Shown piece by piece: positions 1 through 6,689 of a DNA stretch of 7,561 nucleotides (its first letter is position 1; each line of letters opens with the position of its first letter). The notes under the pieces are model-generated. The model was given only the letters and a program-made list of their open reading frames with translations. It made no database searches and was not told the DNA's origin. This DNA comes from Methanobacteriota archaeon (GTDB taxonomy: Archaea; Thermoplasmatota; Thermoplasmata; RBG-16-68-12), in contig VBLU01000027.1 in NCBI GenBank assembly GCA_005879065.1, positions 1 through 7,561 of the forward strand, given 5' to 3'. A program made the position numbers and the translations under genes.

Positions 1-764
1 TCATGCCGAATACGATCATGCTGACCGTCGTGGCGTCCCTGCTCACTTGGGTCATCTCGATCCCGATCGGCGTGTACTCGGCCACGCGCCGCGACTCGGT
101 CCTCGACCAAGGGGTTCGCGTGGCAACGTTCACCCTCTACTCGATGCCGATCTTCTTGATCGGCTTCGCGTTATTCCTGACCTTCGGGACATCCTGGCAC
201 TTGTTGCCAGCGCAAGGGAACATCGATGATAATCTCTTACCGACGCTCAGCTCCAAATCCTGGTTCGACAGCAACGCGGTGTCCTACCCGACCCATATCT
301 ATCTCATCGACGCACTGCTCCACGGGGACGTGCCGATCGCCTGGAATGCGTTCCTGCACGTAATCCTCCCTGCCGTGGCTCTGACGCTCGCCCTGTTGGC
401 GGGCATCATCCGGATCCTTCGGGTGTCGATGCTCGAGGTCCTCGACCAGGATTACATCCGTCTCGCGCGGGCCAAAGGCGTCCCGGAGCGAACGGTGAAC
501 AACTTTCACGCAAAGAAGAACGCGTTGCTGCCAACGGTCACCACGTTTGGCTACCTTGTCTCGGGGCTCTTTGGCGGCGCGGTCGTCATCGAGGAAATCT
601 TCGGATTCAAAGGGATCGGTTGGTGGACAACGATGGCGTTCCTGAACTCAGACATCGCCGTCGTCATGGGATCTACCCTCGTTTTTGGGATTGTTCTCGT
701 CCTCACGACGCTGATCCTTGACATCTTGTATGGCTTCCTGGACCCGAGAATCCGGTACGAGTGA
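1..764 (+). CDS. dppB: Dipeptide/oligopeptide ABC transporter permease, DppB-like (5' partial)
   Basis: One of two inner-membrane subunits forming the channel of a peptide importer. The reading frame is open to the left edge. The ATG at position 3 is not the real start: the residues there (MPNTIMLT) match the internal LPNTI-LT segment that follows the first membrane helix and outer loop of DppB, so roughly 80-100 N-terminal residues lie outside the window. Counting from that Met, hydrophobic segments lie near residues 6-25, 39-62, 119-140, 178-200 and 221-244. The EAA coupling loop that docks on the ATPases is clear at 150-177 (DYIRLARAKG, then H169 and NALLP). The outer-loop residues around 100-106 (LIDALLHG) resemble the same place in E. 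coli DppB. The protein ends with the family's typical DPRIRYE tail. DppC starts four bases downstream, so the two are co-transcribed. Peptide specificity cannot be read from the permease; nickel or sugar relatives of the family are less likely. Confidence 0.93.
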   Translation, partial: MPNTIMLTVVASLLTWVISIPIGVYSATRRDSVLDQGVRVATFTLYSMPIFLIGFALFLTFGTSWHLLPAQGNIDDNLLPTLSSKSWFDSNAVSYPTHIYLIDALLHGDVPIAWNAFLHVILPAVALTLALLAGIIRILRVSMLEVLDQDYIRLARAKGVPERTVNNFHAKKNALLPTVTTFGYLVSGLFGGAVVIEEIFGFKGIGWWTTMAFLNSDIAVVMGSTLVFGIVLVLTTLILDILYGFLDPRIRYE

Positions 765-768
765 ATGC

Positions 769-1704
769 ATGGAGACCATCAAGGAGGAGAAGGGACGCTT
801 CGACGAATGGAAGCTCTCCGCGAGGGTCTTCTTCGCGAACCGGACTGCGGTGGCGGGTCTCGTGATCTTCCTTCTCTTCGTCGGGGACGCGATTATCGTT
901 GAAGTCGCCCCCGGCCTCGTTGGCGTCCAGTATCCGGACTCCGTGGTTCCACCGTTGTTTTCTATAACGCACCCGGAATGCGTTAACCAGGCCCCCGAAC
1001 CCCCCTCCTTCGACCACCCGTTTGGGACGACGGAATATGGTGTGCCTGGTGAGGGATGTCTTGATGTGCTCCAACTCGTCATGAAAGCGATTCGAATCGA
1101 TCTAGCGATCTCGCTTTTCGTCGTCTTGGTGGGCGCCGCGGTCGGTACCGTCATCGGCGTAGTCTCCGCATACATCGGCCGACTACTGGACGAGGCCATG
1201 ATGCGCATCACCGACGTTTTCTTCTCCGTTCCCTTTCTCATCTTGGCCCTCGCCCTCAGCTTCGTACTCGGCCGAACAGTGTTAAACATGGCATACGCCT
1301 TGATCATCATATGGTGGCCGCTGTACGCTCGATACGGACGCAGCCTCACTCTGTCGACGAAGGAAGCCACCTACATCGAAGCGGCAAAAGCGGCCGGATC
1401 GGGCCGGCTCAAGATCATGTTCAAGCATATCTTTCCCAACGTCGTACCCCCCGTCCTCGTGCAGATCTCCCTCGATGTGGGAACGGTGGTTGGAATCTTC
1501 GCAACGTTGGCTTTCATCGGAGTTATCCCGAACGCTCTGGTCCCCGAACTCGGCGCCCTTGCGAACATCGGTCTCAACCTCGCTCCCCTAGGCTATTGGT
1601 GGACGGTCATCGTGCCAGGCGGGACGATCACCCTGTTTTCCCTCGCCGTCAACTTGATGGGAGATGGCCTTCGGGACGTCATCGACCCGCGGAGACGGAG
1701 CTAG
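769..1704 (+). CDS. dppC: Dipeptide/oligopeptide ABC transporter permease, DppC-like
   Basis: Second membrane subunit of the peptide importer, 311 aa, a normal length for DppC. The ATG at 769 is chosen because it lies four bases after the dppB stop, has a modest GAGTGA ribosome-binding match at 759-764, and gives the usual short charged cytoplasmic N-terminus before helix 1 (about residues 21-44). The outer loop then carries the family HPFGT motif (83-87). Helices follow near 110-135, 150-170, 172-190, 230-250 and 275-300. The EAA loop is at 202-223 (YIEAAKAAG ... H220, FPN). The C-terminus has the characteristic NLMGDGLRDVIDPR motif. The outer loop is slightly longer than usual around the GTTEYG motif, with an extra VPGEGC stretch and two cysteines (C71, C97) that might pair outside the membrane; this is speculation. 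The dppD start follows after one base. Confidence 0.95.
   Translation: METIKEEKGRFDEWKLSARVFFANRTAVAGLVIFLLFVGDAIIVEVAPGLVGVQYPDSVVPPLFSITHPECVNQAPEPPSFDHPFGTTEYGVPGEGCLDVLQLVMKAIRIDLAISLFVVLVGAAVGTVIGVVSAYIGRLLDEAMMRITDVFFSVPFLILALALSFVLGRTVLNMAYALIIIWWPLYARYGRSLTLSTKEATYIEAAKAAGSGRLKIMFKHIFPNVVPPVLVQISLDVGTVVGIFATLAFIGVIPNALVPELGALANIGLNLAPLGYWWTVIVPGGTITLFSLAVNLMGDGLRDVIDPRRRS
1697..1700 (+). promoter_or_regulatory. Ribosome-binding site deciding the GTG start of dppD
   Basis: GGAG lies five bases before the GTG at 1706, at the end of dppC. It supports the GTG over an upstream in-frame ATG at 1664, which would overlap dppC by 41 bases and add 14 residues unlike the family. Confidence 0.55.
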
Positions 1705-1705
1705 C

Positions 1706-3067
1706 GTGGCGGACGCGCTCGTGATTCGCGACCTCCACGTCCAGTTCCATACGCGGCGCGGAGTCTACAAGGCGTTGAATGGAGTCAACCTGCGCTTACG
1801 TCGGGGCGAGGTCCTCGGGATTGCGGGAGAAAGCGGGTGCGGGAAGACCACCATGGGCCTGGCGGTGATGGCCCTCCTCCCGCGGAATGCGTCGTTCCCT
1901 CAAGGCCAGATCATCTTCGACAACAAGGACCTGATGAACCTTCCGCGCGAATATTGGGAGCGCGTCGGCGATCGGTTCAACCCGAAGCAAAACGAGCGGA
2001 TCTTGCGGCGCGTGAGCAAGGCCATGGGGCGGATTCGTGGCGTGCGCATCTCGATGGTCTTCCAGGAGCCCATGACCAGCTTGAACCCCGTGCTGTCCGT
2101 GGGCTTTCAGATCGCCGAAGCAATTTACGTCCACGACCCGGCATCGCTGGCCCACCGCGTTCTTGCGCGCACGAGGGCGACCGCTTCGCAGATGCCGGAG
2201 CTCCTCGCGATCTTGGGGACGGCGCGCGACGACGAAGCCGCTGTAAAGGAATTTGCGGCGAAACACGACCTGCTCGGGATTGAAGATCAAGTCTTGTCCG
2301 TCTGGAGGCGGGATGACGTCCACATCTCGCGGAAGGAAAAGGCGATTCGATTGCTCGCCGGACAACAGATCCGACCTGTGGAACGGAACATCGTCGAGAC
2401 TGTGGCCCGCGCCGGCTCGATCCCACCGCGCTTCTCACGCGTCCCAGTCCTTTCGCGCGTGGTTCGTCGGGTCCTCCTGAAAGAAGGATACCGCAAGGCG
2501 CGCGAGCTCCTAACCTCCCTAGGGATTCCTCACGCCGAGCGCGTCCTGAAGATGTATCCCCACGAGCTCTCGGGCGGGATGCGGCAGCGGGTTGTCATCG
2601 CGATTGCGTTGGTGAACAATCCGGAAGTCATAATCATGGACGAGCCCACGAGCGCCGTCGACGTGACCGTCCAGGCGCAGATCCTCGAGCTCGTCAAGCG
2701 CATTCGGACTTCCGTGTCGGCCGCCTTCCTGGTGATTTCCCACGACCTCGCGGTACTGGCCGAGGTGTCTGATCGAATCGCCATCATGTACGCCGGTCGG
2801 ATCGTGGAGGTCGCGCCGACTGACAAGATCCTCCGCAATCCCCTTCATCCGTACACGCAGTTGCTCATTTCCGCGATCCCAACATTGGAAGGCAAGCCCG
2901 TCGAGGGCATCAAAGGAGAGGTCCCGGACATGCGGGCCTTGCCTGCGGGATGCGCCTTCCACCCTCGCTGTCCGTTCGCCTTCGAGAAATGTCTCGAAAT
3001 CATCCCGATCGACTTGCCTCATGACCGCGATCAGCTCGTCGCCTGTTGGCTCTACGAGGCGAAGTAG
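1706..3067 (+). CDS. dppD: Peptide ABC transporter ATPase, DppD-like, with a large helical insertion
   Basis: First ATP-hydrolysing subunit of the importer, cytoplasmic, 453 aa against about 320-330 for typical DppD. The GTG start puts the usual LVIRDLHVQF strand at the N-terminus. Visible motifs are Walker A GESGCGKT (41-48), Q-loop Q120 in FQEPMTSLNP, signature LSGGMRQRV (288-296), Walker B VIIMDEP (308-314), D-loop SAVD (316-319) and switch H346. The oligopeptide-type tail carries four cysteines, C416, C422, C429 and C447, around HPRCP; related importers have an iron-sulfur cluster in this tail. All catalytic residues are present. The extra length is about 23 residues between Walker A and the Q-loop, plus about 110 between the Q-loop and the signature (roughly residues 145-262), rich in charged helix-forming residues. 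It sits between dppC (1-base gap) and dppF (1- or 4-base gap, depending on the dppF start) and should pair with DppF as a heterodimer. Confidence 0.95.
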   Translation: MADALVIRDLHVQFHTRRGVYKALNGVNLRLRRGEVLGIAGESGCGKTTMGLAVMALLPRNASFPQGQIIFDNKDLMNLPREYWERVGDRFNPKQNERILRRVSKAMGRIRGVRISMVFQEPMTSLNPVLSVGFQIAEAIYVHDPASLAHRVLARTRATASQMPELLAILGTARDDEAAVKEFAAKHDLLGIEDQVLSVWRRDDVHISRKEKAIRLLAGQQIRPVERNIVETVARAGSIPPRFSRVPVLSRVVRRVLLKEGYRKARELLTSLGIPHAERVLKMYPHELSGGMRQRVVIAIALVNNPEVIIMDEPTSAVDVTVQAQILELVKRIRTSVSAAFLVISHDLAVLAEVSDRIAIMYAGRIVEVAPTDKILRNPLHPYTQLLISAIPTLEGKPVEGIKGEVPDMRALPAGCAFHPRCPFAFEKCLEIIPIDLPHDRDQLVACWLYEAK

Positions 3068-3071
3068 CGTG

Positions 3072-4364
3072 ATGATTGCTGCGTATGGGCTCAGCAAGTT
3101 CTTCCCGATCCGTGGCGCGCTCCGATCCACGATCTCGCTGAAGGCAGTCGACGACGTCGGCTTGAAAATACAGAACGAGCAGGTCGTCGGGCTCGTTGGC
3201 GAGAGCGGCTCCGGCAAGAGCACCGTTGGTCGTTGCCTAATCCGACTCCTCAATCCGACGGATGGGGAGATCCTCTTTGACATTCCGGATTCCGAGCTCG
3301 TCGAGTACGAGAGAGCGCGTGCCGACGTCGAAACGAAACGTGTCGACGCCATCGCTGACCGGTTTTCCCTACTCCGAGCGTCGTCCGCCGAACTCCAGTC
3401 TCTGCGTCGGCTGGCCAACATCGTATTCCAAGATCCATACTCTTCGCTCAACCCGAGGATGAGGCTCGCGGACATCATCTCCGAACCGATGCTCTCCACG
3501 CGGTTCTGCTCGCGGGCCGAAGCGGCGATTCGCTCCAGGGAACTCCTTCGCGAGGTGGGCCTCCCTGAATTCTTCGAAGACCGATACCCTCACGAACTTT
3601 CAGGAGGACAAAGGCAACGGGTCGCCATTGCCCGAGCCATCTCGACCAACCCGAAACTCTTGATTCTCGACGAGCCAACCTCAGCGCTCGACGTGTCCGT
3701 CCAAGCCCAAATTCTCAACCTGCTCCGCGGCCTCCAAGAGAAACACGGAATCAGCATGCTTCTGATCACGCACAACATCGCCGTCGTCGCGTATCTCGCC
3801 GAGTACGTGTACGTCATGTACGCCGGTAAGATCATGGAATGGGGAGAGAAACAGAAGGTGTTGAGAGATCCGCAGCACCCGTACACGAAGGCGCTGATGT
3901 CTTCGGTCCCAGTCATCGGCGAGACGATGACGCGGACGATTCTCAGGGGGGACCCGCCGAACTTGGTCAACCCTCCGATCGCCTGTCGGTTCCACCCTCG
4001 CTGTCCAGTGGCCTTTGATGTCTGCGGGTGGACCGCGGAGGAGGTCGCGGAGGACCTCGAGTACCTCCTTGGGGGCAAGTACTATGGGACGTTCGGTGAT
4101 GGGGTGAGGGTGACCACGGAAGGGGAACGGACGCTTACTATCCAGGGCACGGCGGACGCTCAACGGATCCGGGAGCTCGCGGGGCTCGAAAATCAAGAGG
4201 TTCGGAGCCTGAAGAGCGTCCAAGCGATCGATGTCTCGGACGGCGCCACTGTCCTCCGGCTCTATGAGCCCGTGGAACCTGAAATGTACCCTACTCCTGA
4301 CGGGAGACAAGTCAAGTGCCTGCTCTTCCGACCCGAGGTTTCAGCTCCGGCGGCAGATTCCTGA
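3072..4364 (+). CDS. dppF: Peptide ABC transporter ATPase, DppF-like, with extended C-terminus
   Basis: Second ATPase of the importer, cytoplasmic, 430 aa against about 320-335 for typical DppF. Motifs are Walker A GESGSGKS (43-50), Q-loop Q120 in FQDPYSSLNP, signature LSGGQRQRV (176-184), Walker B LLILDEP (196-202), D-loop SALD (204-207) and switch H234, all intact. About 40 extra residues (roughly 70-112) lie before the Q-loop. The tail starts like the oligopeptide family (C305, C311, C318 around HPRCP). The fourth cysteine, however, is at C416 instead of about 18 residues later, so around 80 residues of unknown function are inserted between cysteines three and four. The start is ambiguous: GTG at 3069 is directly in frame before ATG 3072, and the preceding GAGG (3056-3059) fits the GTG spacing slightly better. 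The dppD junction also uses TAG-C-GTG. The two starts differ by one residue. This is the last gene of the operon, facing ridA. Confidence 0.94.
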   Translation: MIAAYGLSKFFPIRGALRSTISLKAVDDVGLKIQNEQVVGLVGESGSGKSTVGRCLIRLLNPTDGEILFDIPDSELVEYERARADVETKRVDAIADRFSLLRASSAELQSLRRLANIVFQDPYSSLNPRMRLADIISEPMLSTRFCSRAEAAIRSRELLREVGLPEFFEDRYPHELSGGQRQRVAIARAISTNPKLLILDEPTSALDVSVQAQILNLLRGLQEKHGISMLLITHNIAVVAYLAEYVYVMYAGKIMEWGEKQKVLRDPQHPYTKALMSSVPVIGETMTRTILRGDPPNLVNPPIACRFHPRCPVAFDVCGWTAEEVAEDLEYLLGGKYYGTFGDGVRVTTEGERTLTIQGTADAQRIRELAGLENQEVRSLKSVQAIDVSDGATVLRLYEPVEPEMYPTPDGRQVKCLLFRPEVSAPAADS

Positions 4365-4370
4365 GTCTCG

Positions 4371-4408
4371 GACTGCCGCTGGCCCCACCAATCGGGCAAG
4401 TGGCAGTC
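4371..4408. repeat. Inverted repeat in the convergent dppF-ridA spacer
   Basis: GACTGCC (4371-4377) pairs exactly with GGCAGTC (4402-4408). Inside the loop GCCC (4382-4385) can pair with GGGC (4394-4397), giving a nested stem. It falls in the 65-base gap between the two stop codons, where a bidirectional terminator would be expected, but no T-run follows on either strand close by, so a terminator role is only a possibility. An 8-base direct repeat CAAGTGGC (4397-4404 and 4408-4415) overlaps its right arm. Confidence 0.3.
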
Positions 4409-4429
4409 AAGTGGCGCGGACTCGATCCC

Positions 4430-4831
4430 TCACTCTTCTTGCTTCGGTTCGTACACCGCGATCGCGTCGATGCTCACCCGGAGACCCGGGAGGTCCAGGC
4501 CCAGCCGGGCGGTCGATCGCGCCGGCGGCTCCTCCGGAAAGAACTCACGGTAGGCCTCGTTCATCGCCTTGAAGTCCGCTGGATCCGCGAGGAGGACCGT
4601 CGTCCGGACAACGGAGCGCATCGCGAGTCCCAGTTCCTCCAGGATGGACTGAACGTTGCGGAGGCATTGATGCGTCTGACCGCCGATGTCGGAGGCGGCC
4701 CATTCTCCCGACTTCGCTCCGGCGACGAGCGGTGCCTGTCCGGATATGAAGACGAAACCGTTCGCGACGACGCAGTGGGAATACGGACCCACGGGTTTCG
4801 GGTGGTTCGGGAGCTCAGGGACGTCTTTCAT
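4430..4831 (-). CDS. ridA: RidA family reactive intermediate (enamine/imine) deaminase
   Basis: Small cytoplasmic enzyme, 133 aa (E. coli RidA is 128), of the YjgF/YER057c/UK114 family. RidA hydrolyses 2-aminoacrylate-type enamines/imines, released by PLP-dependent dehydratases, to 2-oxoacids and ammonia, and works as a trimer. The ATG at 4831 is chosen because it places the catalytic-site residues at the same numbers as in E. coli: Y17 in VGPYS and R105 in PPARST, the arginine that binds the substrate carboxylate. Other family signatures are ISGQAP (29-34), a helix with N59 (QCLRNVQSIL), and the C-terminal IDAIAVYE strand. E. coli has Glu at position 120 and Cys at 107; here the matching residues are Asp (D122) and Thr (T107), both conservative. 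An in-frame GTG at 4873 would add a 14-residue cysteine-containing extension unlike the family. It runs opposite to dppF and divergently from korA, and fits amino-acid breakdown. Confidence 0.93.
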   Translation of the reverse strand: MKDVPELPNHPKPVGPYSHCVVANGFVFISGQAPLVAGAKSGEWAASDIGGQTHQCLRNVQSILEELGLAMRSVVRTTVLLADPADFKAMNEAYREFFPEEPPARSTARLGLDLPGLRVSIDAIAVYEPKQEE

Positions 4832-4865
4832 CTTCACACGGGATTGTGGCGGGACGCAAAAGCAT

Positions 4866-4903
4866 TGTGACACACCTCACCGAGGTCCTCGGCGGAAGCT
4901 TCC
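4866..4903. promoter_or_regulatory. Cluster of small palindromes, possible operator sites
   Basis: Three dyad-symmetric sequences stand in a row between ridA and korA: TGTGACACA (4866-4874), CCGAGGTCCTCGG (4880-4892, six-base arms around one T) and GGAAGCTTCC (4894-4903). They lie 35-72 bases upstream of the ridA start and about 60-100 bases upstream of the korA TATA element. Such symmetry would suit a dimeric regulator, but short palindromes occur by chance in GC-rich DNA and no known operator was recognised. Confidence 0.3.
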
Positions 4904-4964
4904 CTCGAGCGGGTCGAAAGTCTCCAGGGAGACCGGCGTACTCCGGGTTCCATGGATGCAAGAG

Positions 4965-4975
4965 TATATTAAATT
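4965..4975 (+). promoter_or_regulatory. TATA-like archaeal promoter element for korAB
   Basis: TATATTAAATT is a strikingly AT-rich run in otherwise GC-rich DNA, about 60 bases upstream of the korA ATG. With the usual archaeal spacing of about 25 bases, transcription would begin near 4990-4995, leaving a leader of roughly 35-40 bases that contains the ribosome-binding site. No bacterial -35 box is seen at the proper distance. No convincing BRE was recognised. Read on the - strand the same DNA is AATTTAATATA, also TATA-like, so it could serve ridA too with a leader of about 110 bases. Confidence 0.6.
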
Positions 4976-5018
4976 GGGACGTTGTTCAGAGGGAAAATCG
5001 TTTCGCGCGGAAGCCATG

Positions 5019-5025
5019 GGTGAGG
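5019..5025 (+). promoter_or_regulatory. Ribosome-binding site deciding the korA start
   Basis: GGTGAGG ends five bases before the ATG at 5031. It overlaps the alternative in-frame ATG at 5016, so it can only serve the downstream start, which is also where family similarity begins. Confidence 0.6.
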
Positions 5026-5030
5026 GATCG

Positions 5031-6689
5031 ATGTCGAAACGGTCGCTTGCATTGCGCGTCGGCGGCGCCGCTGGTGATGGCGTGTCATCAACCGCCGAAT
5101 CCTTCGCCAAAATCAGCGCTCGAAGTGGCCTTCACACCTGGACGTATTCCTCGTATCAAAGTGTGATCCGCGGCGGTCACGTCTGGACTCAGGTCCGCGG
5201 CGGCTTGGATCCCCTCCTCTCCCATGGGGACGACCCGGACGTCGTCCTGTGCTTGAACCAGCAAACGATGGACGTCCATCAAGCAGACGTCCCCGAGGAC
5301 GGCGCGATCATCTACGATGTCGATTCCGTGAAGCCGGATCCGACGAAGATCCGGAAGAACGTGCGGCTCATCGGGATCCCGTTGCGGAAGAAGGCCCAGA
5401 CGCTCTCGCCGAACGCGTTGATGCGGAACACGGTCGCGCTGGGGGCTGCGGTTCAGCTATTCGACATGGATTTCCGGCATGTGGAGAGCGCGTTCAAGGA
5501 CATCTGGGGCGACAAGAAACCGGAAGTCGCACAGCAGAATCTGCAGGCCGCGAAGCTCGGGGCAAGTGCCGTGGTCGAGATGGGCGGATCCCTTCACCTG
5601 GGGCTCGCCTACACGAACGAGGCGAAGTACCTGATGACCGGGAACGAGGCCCTCTGTCTCGGCGCCCTCGCGGCCGGCGTGAAGTTTCTCGCGCAGTATC
5701 CGATGACCCCGGCGTCGTCGATTCTGCATTGGATGGCCTTGCACGGACCGAAGTACGGCGTCGTTGTCAAGCAGGTCGAGGACGAGTTGTCCGCGATGAA
5801 CATGGCGGTCGGCGCGGGCTTTGCCGGGGTTCGCTCGATGACCGCCACGTCCGGTGGCGGTTTCAGCCTGAAGACGGAACAGGGAGATCTCAACCTCGCT
5901 CTGGGGGCGGGCCAAGGTGACTGGCCGCGGGCGATTCTGGCTCCGCGTCACCCGGAAGAATGCTTCTCCCTCACGGCCCAGGCCTTCAATCTCGCAGAGA
6001 TCTATCAGACCCCGGTCATTGTGATCTCGGACCTGTATTTGGGGGAGGGATTTCGGACTGTCGAGAAACCCGATTTCAACGTGCCGATCGTCCGTGGAAT
6101 GATGGCCGCGGACGGTGGGACCGCCAAGGACTTTCGGCGATATCAGATCACGGAGAGCGGGGTGAGCCCGCGGGCCTTGCCCGGGACGAAGGGATTCCAG
6201 TTCATCGGGGCGACGGACGAGCATATGGAGAGCGGGGAGCTGATCTCCGACGTCCTCTCAGGCCTCCCAGAATTCGTCGAAGAGCGGCGGAAGATGCACG
6301 AGAAGCGAATGCGCAAGCTGGACGGATTGCGGAAGGACACGCCCCGTCCTGAGATATGGGGTCCGAAGAACGCGGACCTGACCGTGATCCTATGGGGCTC
6401 CACCTGGGGCGCGGCGCACGAGGCGATCCTCCAAGTAGAGGAGAAAGAGGGCCTGAAGGCCAACAGCCTGGAATTCCCGACGATCTTCCCATTCCACGTC
6501 GATGAGACGCTGCAATTGCTGCGCGGCGTGAAGCAGTCCCTCGCGGTGGAAGGGAATTACACAGGCCAGTTCTCCCGACTGCTCCGGGCGGAGACGGGGT
6601 ACAAGCCGGACCACTTCTACGGACGGTACGACGGCGAGCCGTTCGCCTCGCGGGACATCGCGGACAAGATCGTCGAGGTGGTCGCATGA
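5031..6689 (+). CDS. korA: 2-oxoacid:ferredoxin oxidoreductase, fused gamma-alpha subunit, with in-frame internal deletion
   Basis: Large subunit of a two-subunit enzyme that oxidatively decarboxylates a 2-oxoacid (2-oxoglutarate, pyruvate or broader) to acyl-CoA, passing electrons to ferredoxin. It has 552 aa. Residues 1 to about 180 are the gamma domain (GGAAGDGVSS at 11-20, SYQSVIRGG at 41-49). From about 190 onward is the alpha domain, with the family YPITP motif as YPMTP (223-227), the EDE region contacting thiamine diphosphate (250-252), and a C-terminal domain ending in the VEGNYTGQFSRLLR segment. The start at 5031 is supported by the ribosome-binding site; ATG 5016 would add five residues. 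Oddity: after GGGFSL (275-280) the chain goes straight to KTEQGDL (281-287). Homologues carry about 31 residues here, including the QRxGPSTGxPT loop with substrate-binding Arg and Thr. The reading frame is kept and both flanks are well conserved, so the protein may be inactive or the sequence may have a collapsed stretch. Without the gap the protein would be about 583 aa, the normal length. It overlaps korB by ATGA. Confidence 0.93.
   Translation: MSKRSLALRVGGAAGDGVSSTAESFAKISARSGLHTWTYSSYQSVIRGGHVWTQVRGGLDPLLSHGDDPDVVLCLNQQTMDVHQADVPEDGAIIYDVDSVKPDPTKIRKNVRLIGIPLRKKAQTLSPNALMRNTVALGAAVQLFDMDFRHVESAFKDIWGDKKPEVAQQNLQAAKLGASAVVEMGGSLHLGLAYTNEAKYLMTGNEALCLGALAAGVKFLAQYPMTPASSILHWMALHGPKYGVVVKQVEDELSAMNMAVGAGFAGVRSMTATSGGGFSLKTEQGDLNLALGAGQGDWPRAILAPRHPEECFSLTAQAFNLAEIYQTPVIVISDLYLGEGFRTVEKPDFNVPIVRGMMAADGGTAKDFRRYQITESGVSPRALPGTKGFQFIGATDEHMESGELISDVLSGLPEFVEERRKMHEKRMRKLDGLRKDTPRPEIWGPKNADLTVILWGSTWGAAHEAILQVEEKEGLKANSLEFPTIFPFHVDETLQLLRGVKQSLAVEGNYTGQFSRLLRAETGYKPDHFYGRYDGEPFASRDIADKIVEVVA

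Noticed and set aside
3..5. ATG at position 3 as the true start of dppB
   Set aside because: The sequence there corresponds to the internal PNTI-LT segment of DppB, so the N-terminal helix and loop must lie upstream of the window.
648..1370. 240-codon open frame on the - strand across dppB/dppC
   Set aside because: It lies opposite two clear permease genes, is rich in Arg/Ser/Thr with no family resemblance, and is a typical GC-rich antisense shadow.
2519..3499. 326-codon open frame on the - strand across dppD/dppF
   Set aside because: Antisense to conserved ATPase motifs (signature, Walker B) in both genes; its composition is that of a reversed ABC ATPase.
4035..4054. Direct repeat GCGGAGGA with 12-base period
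   Set aside because: It lies in the dppF coding frame and reflects repeated Ala-Glu-Glu/Asp codons; only two copies.
4316..4870. + strand open frame opposite ridA
   Set aside because: The opposite strand encodes a complete, well-conserved RidA with its active-site residues; this frame has none.
4965..4970. TATATT as a bacterial -10 box
   Set aside because: No TTGACA-like -35 sequence about 17 bases upstream (the DNA there is GC-rich), so an archaeal TATA reading fits better.
4686..5030. Long N-terminal extension of korA in the same frame
   Set aside because: It would run antisense to ridA and through the TATA element; family similarity and a good ribosome-binding site point to ATG 5031.
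5457..6224. 255-codon open frame on the - strand within korA
   Set aside because: Shadow of korA; no recognisable domain and very rich in Arg, His and Gly.
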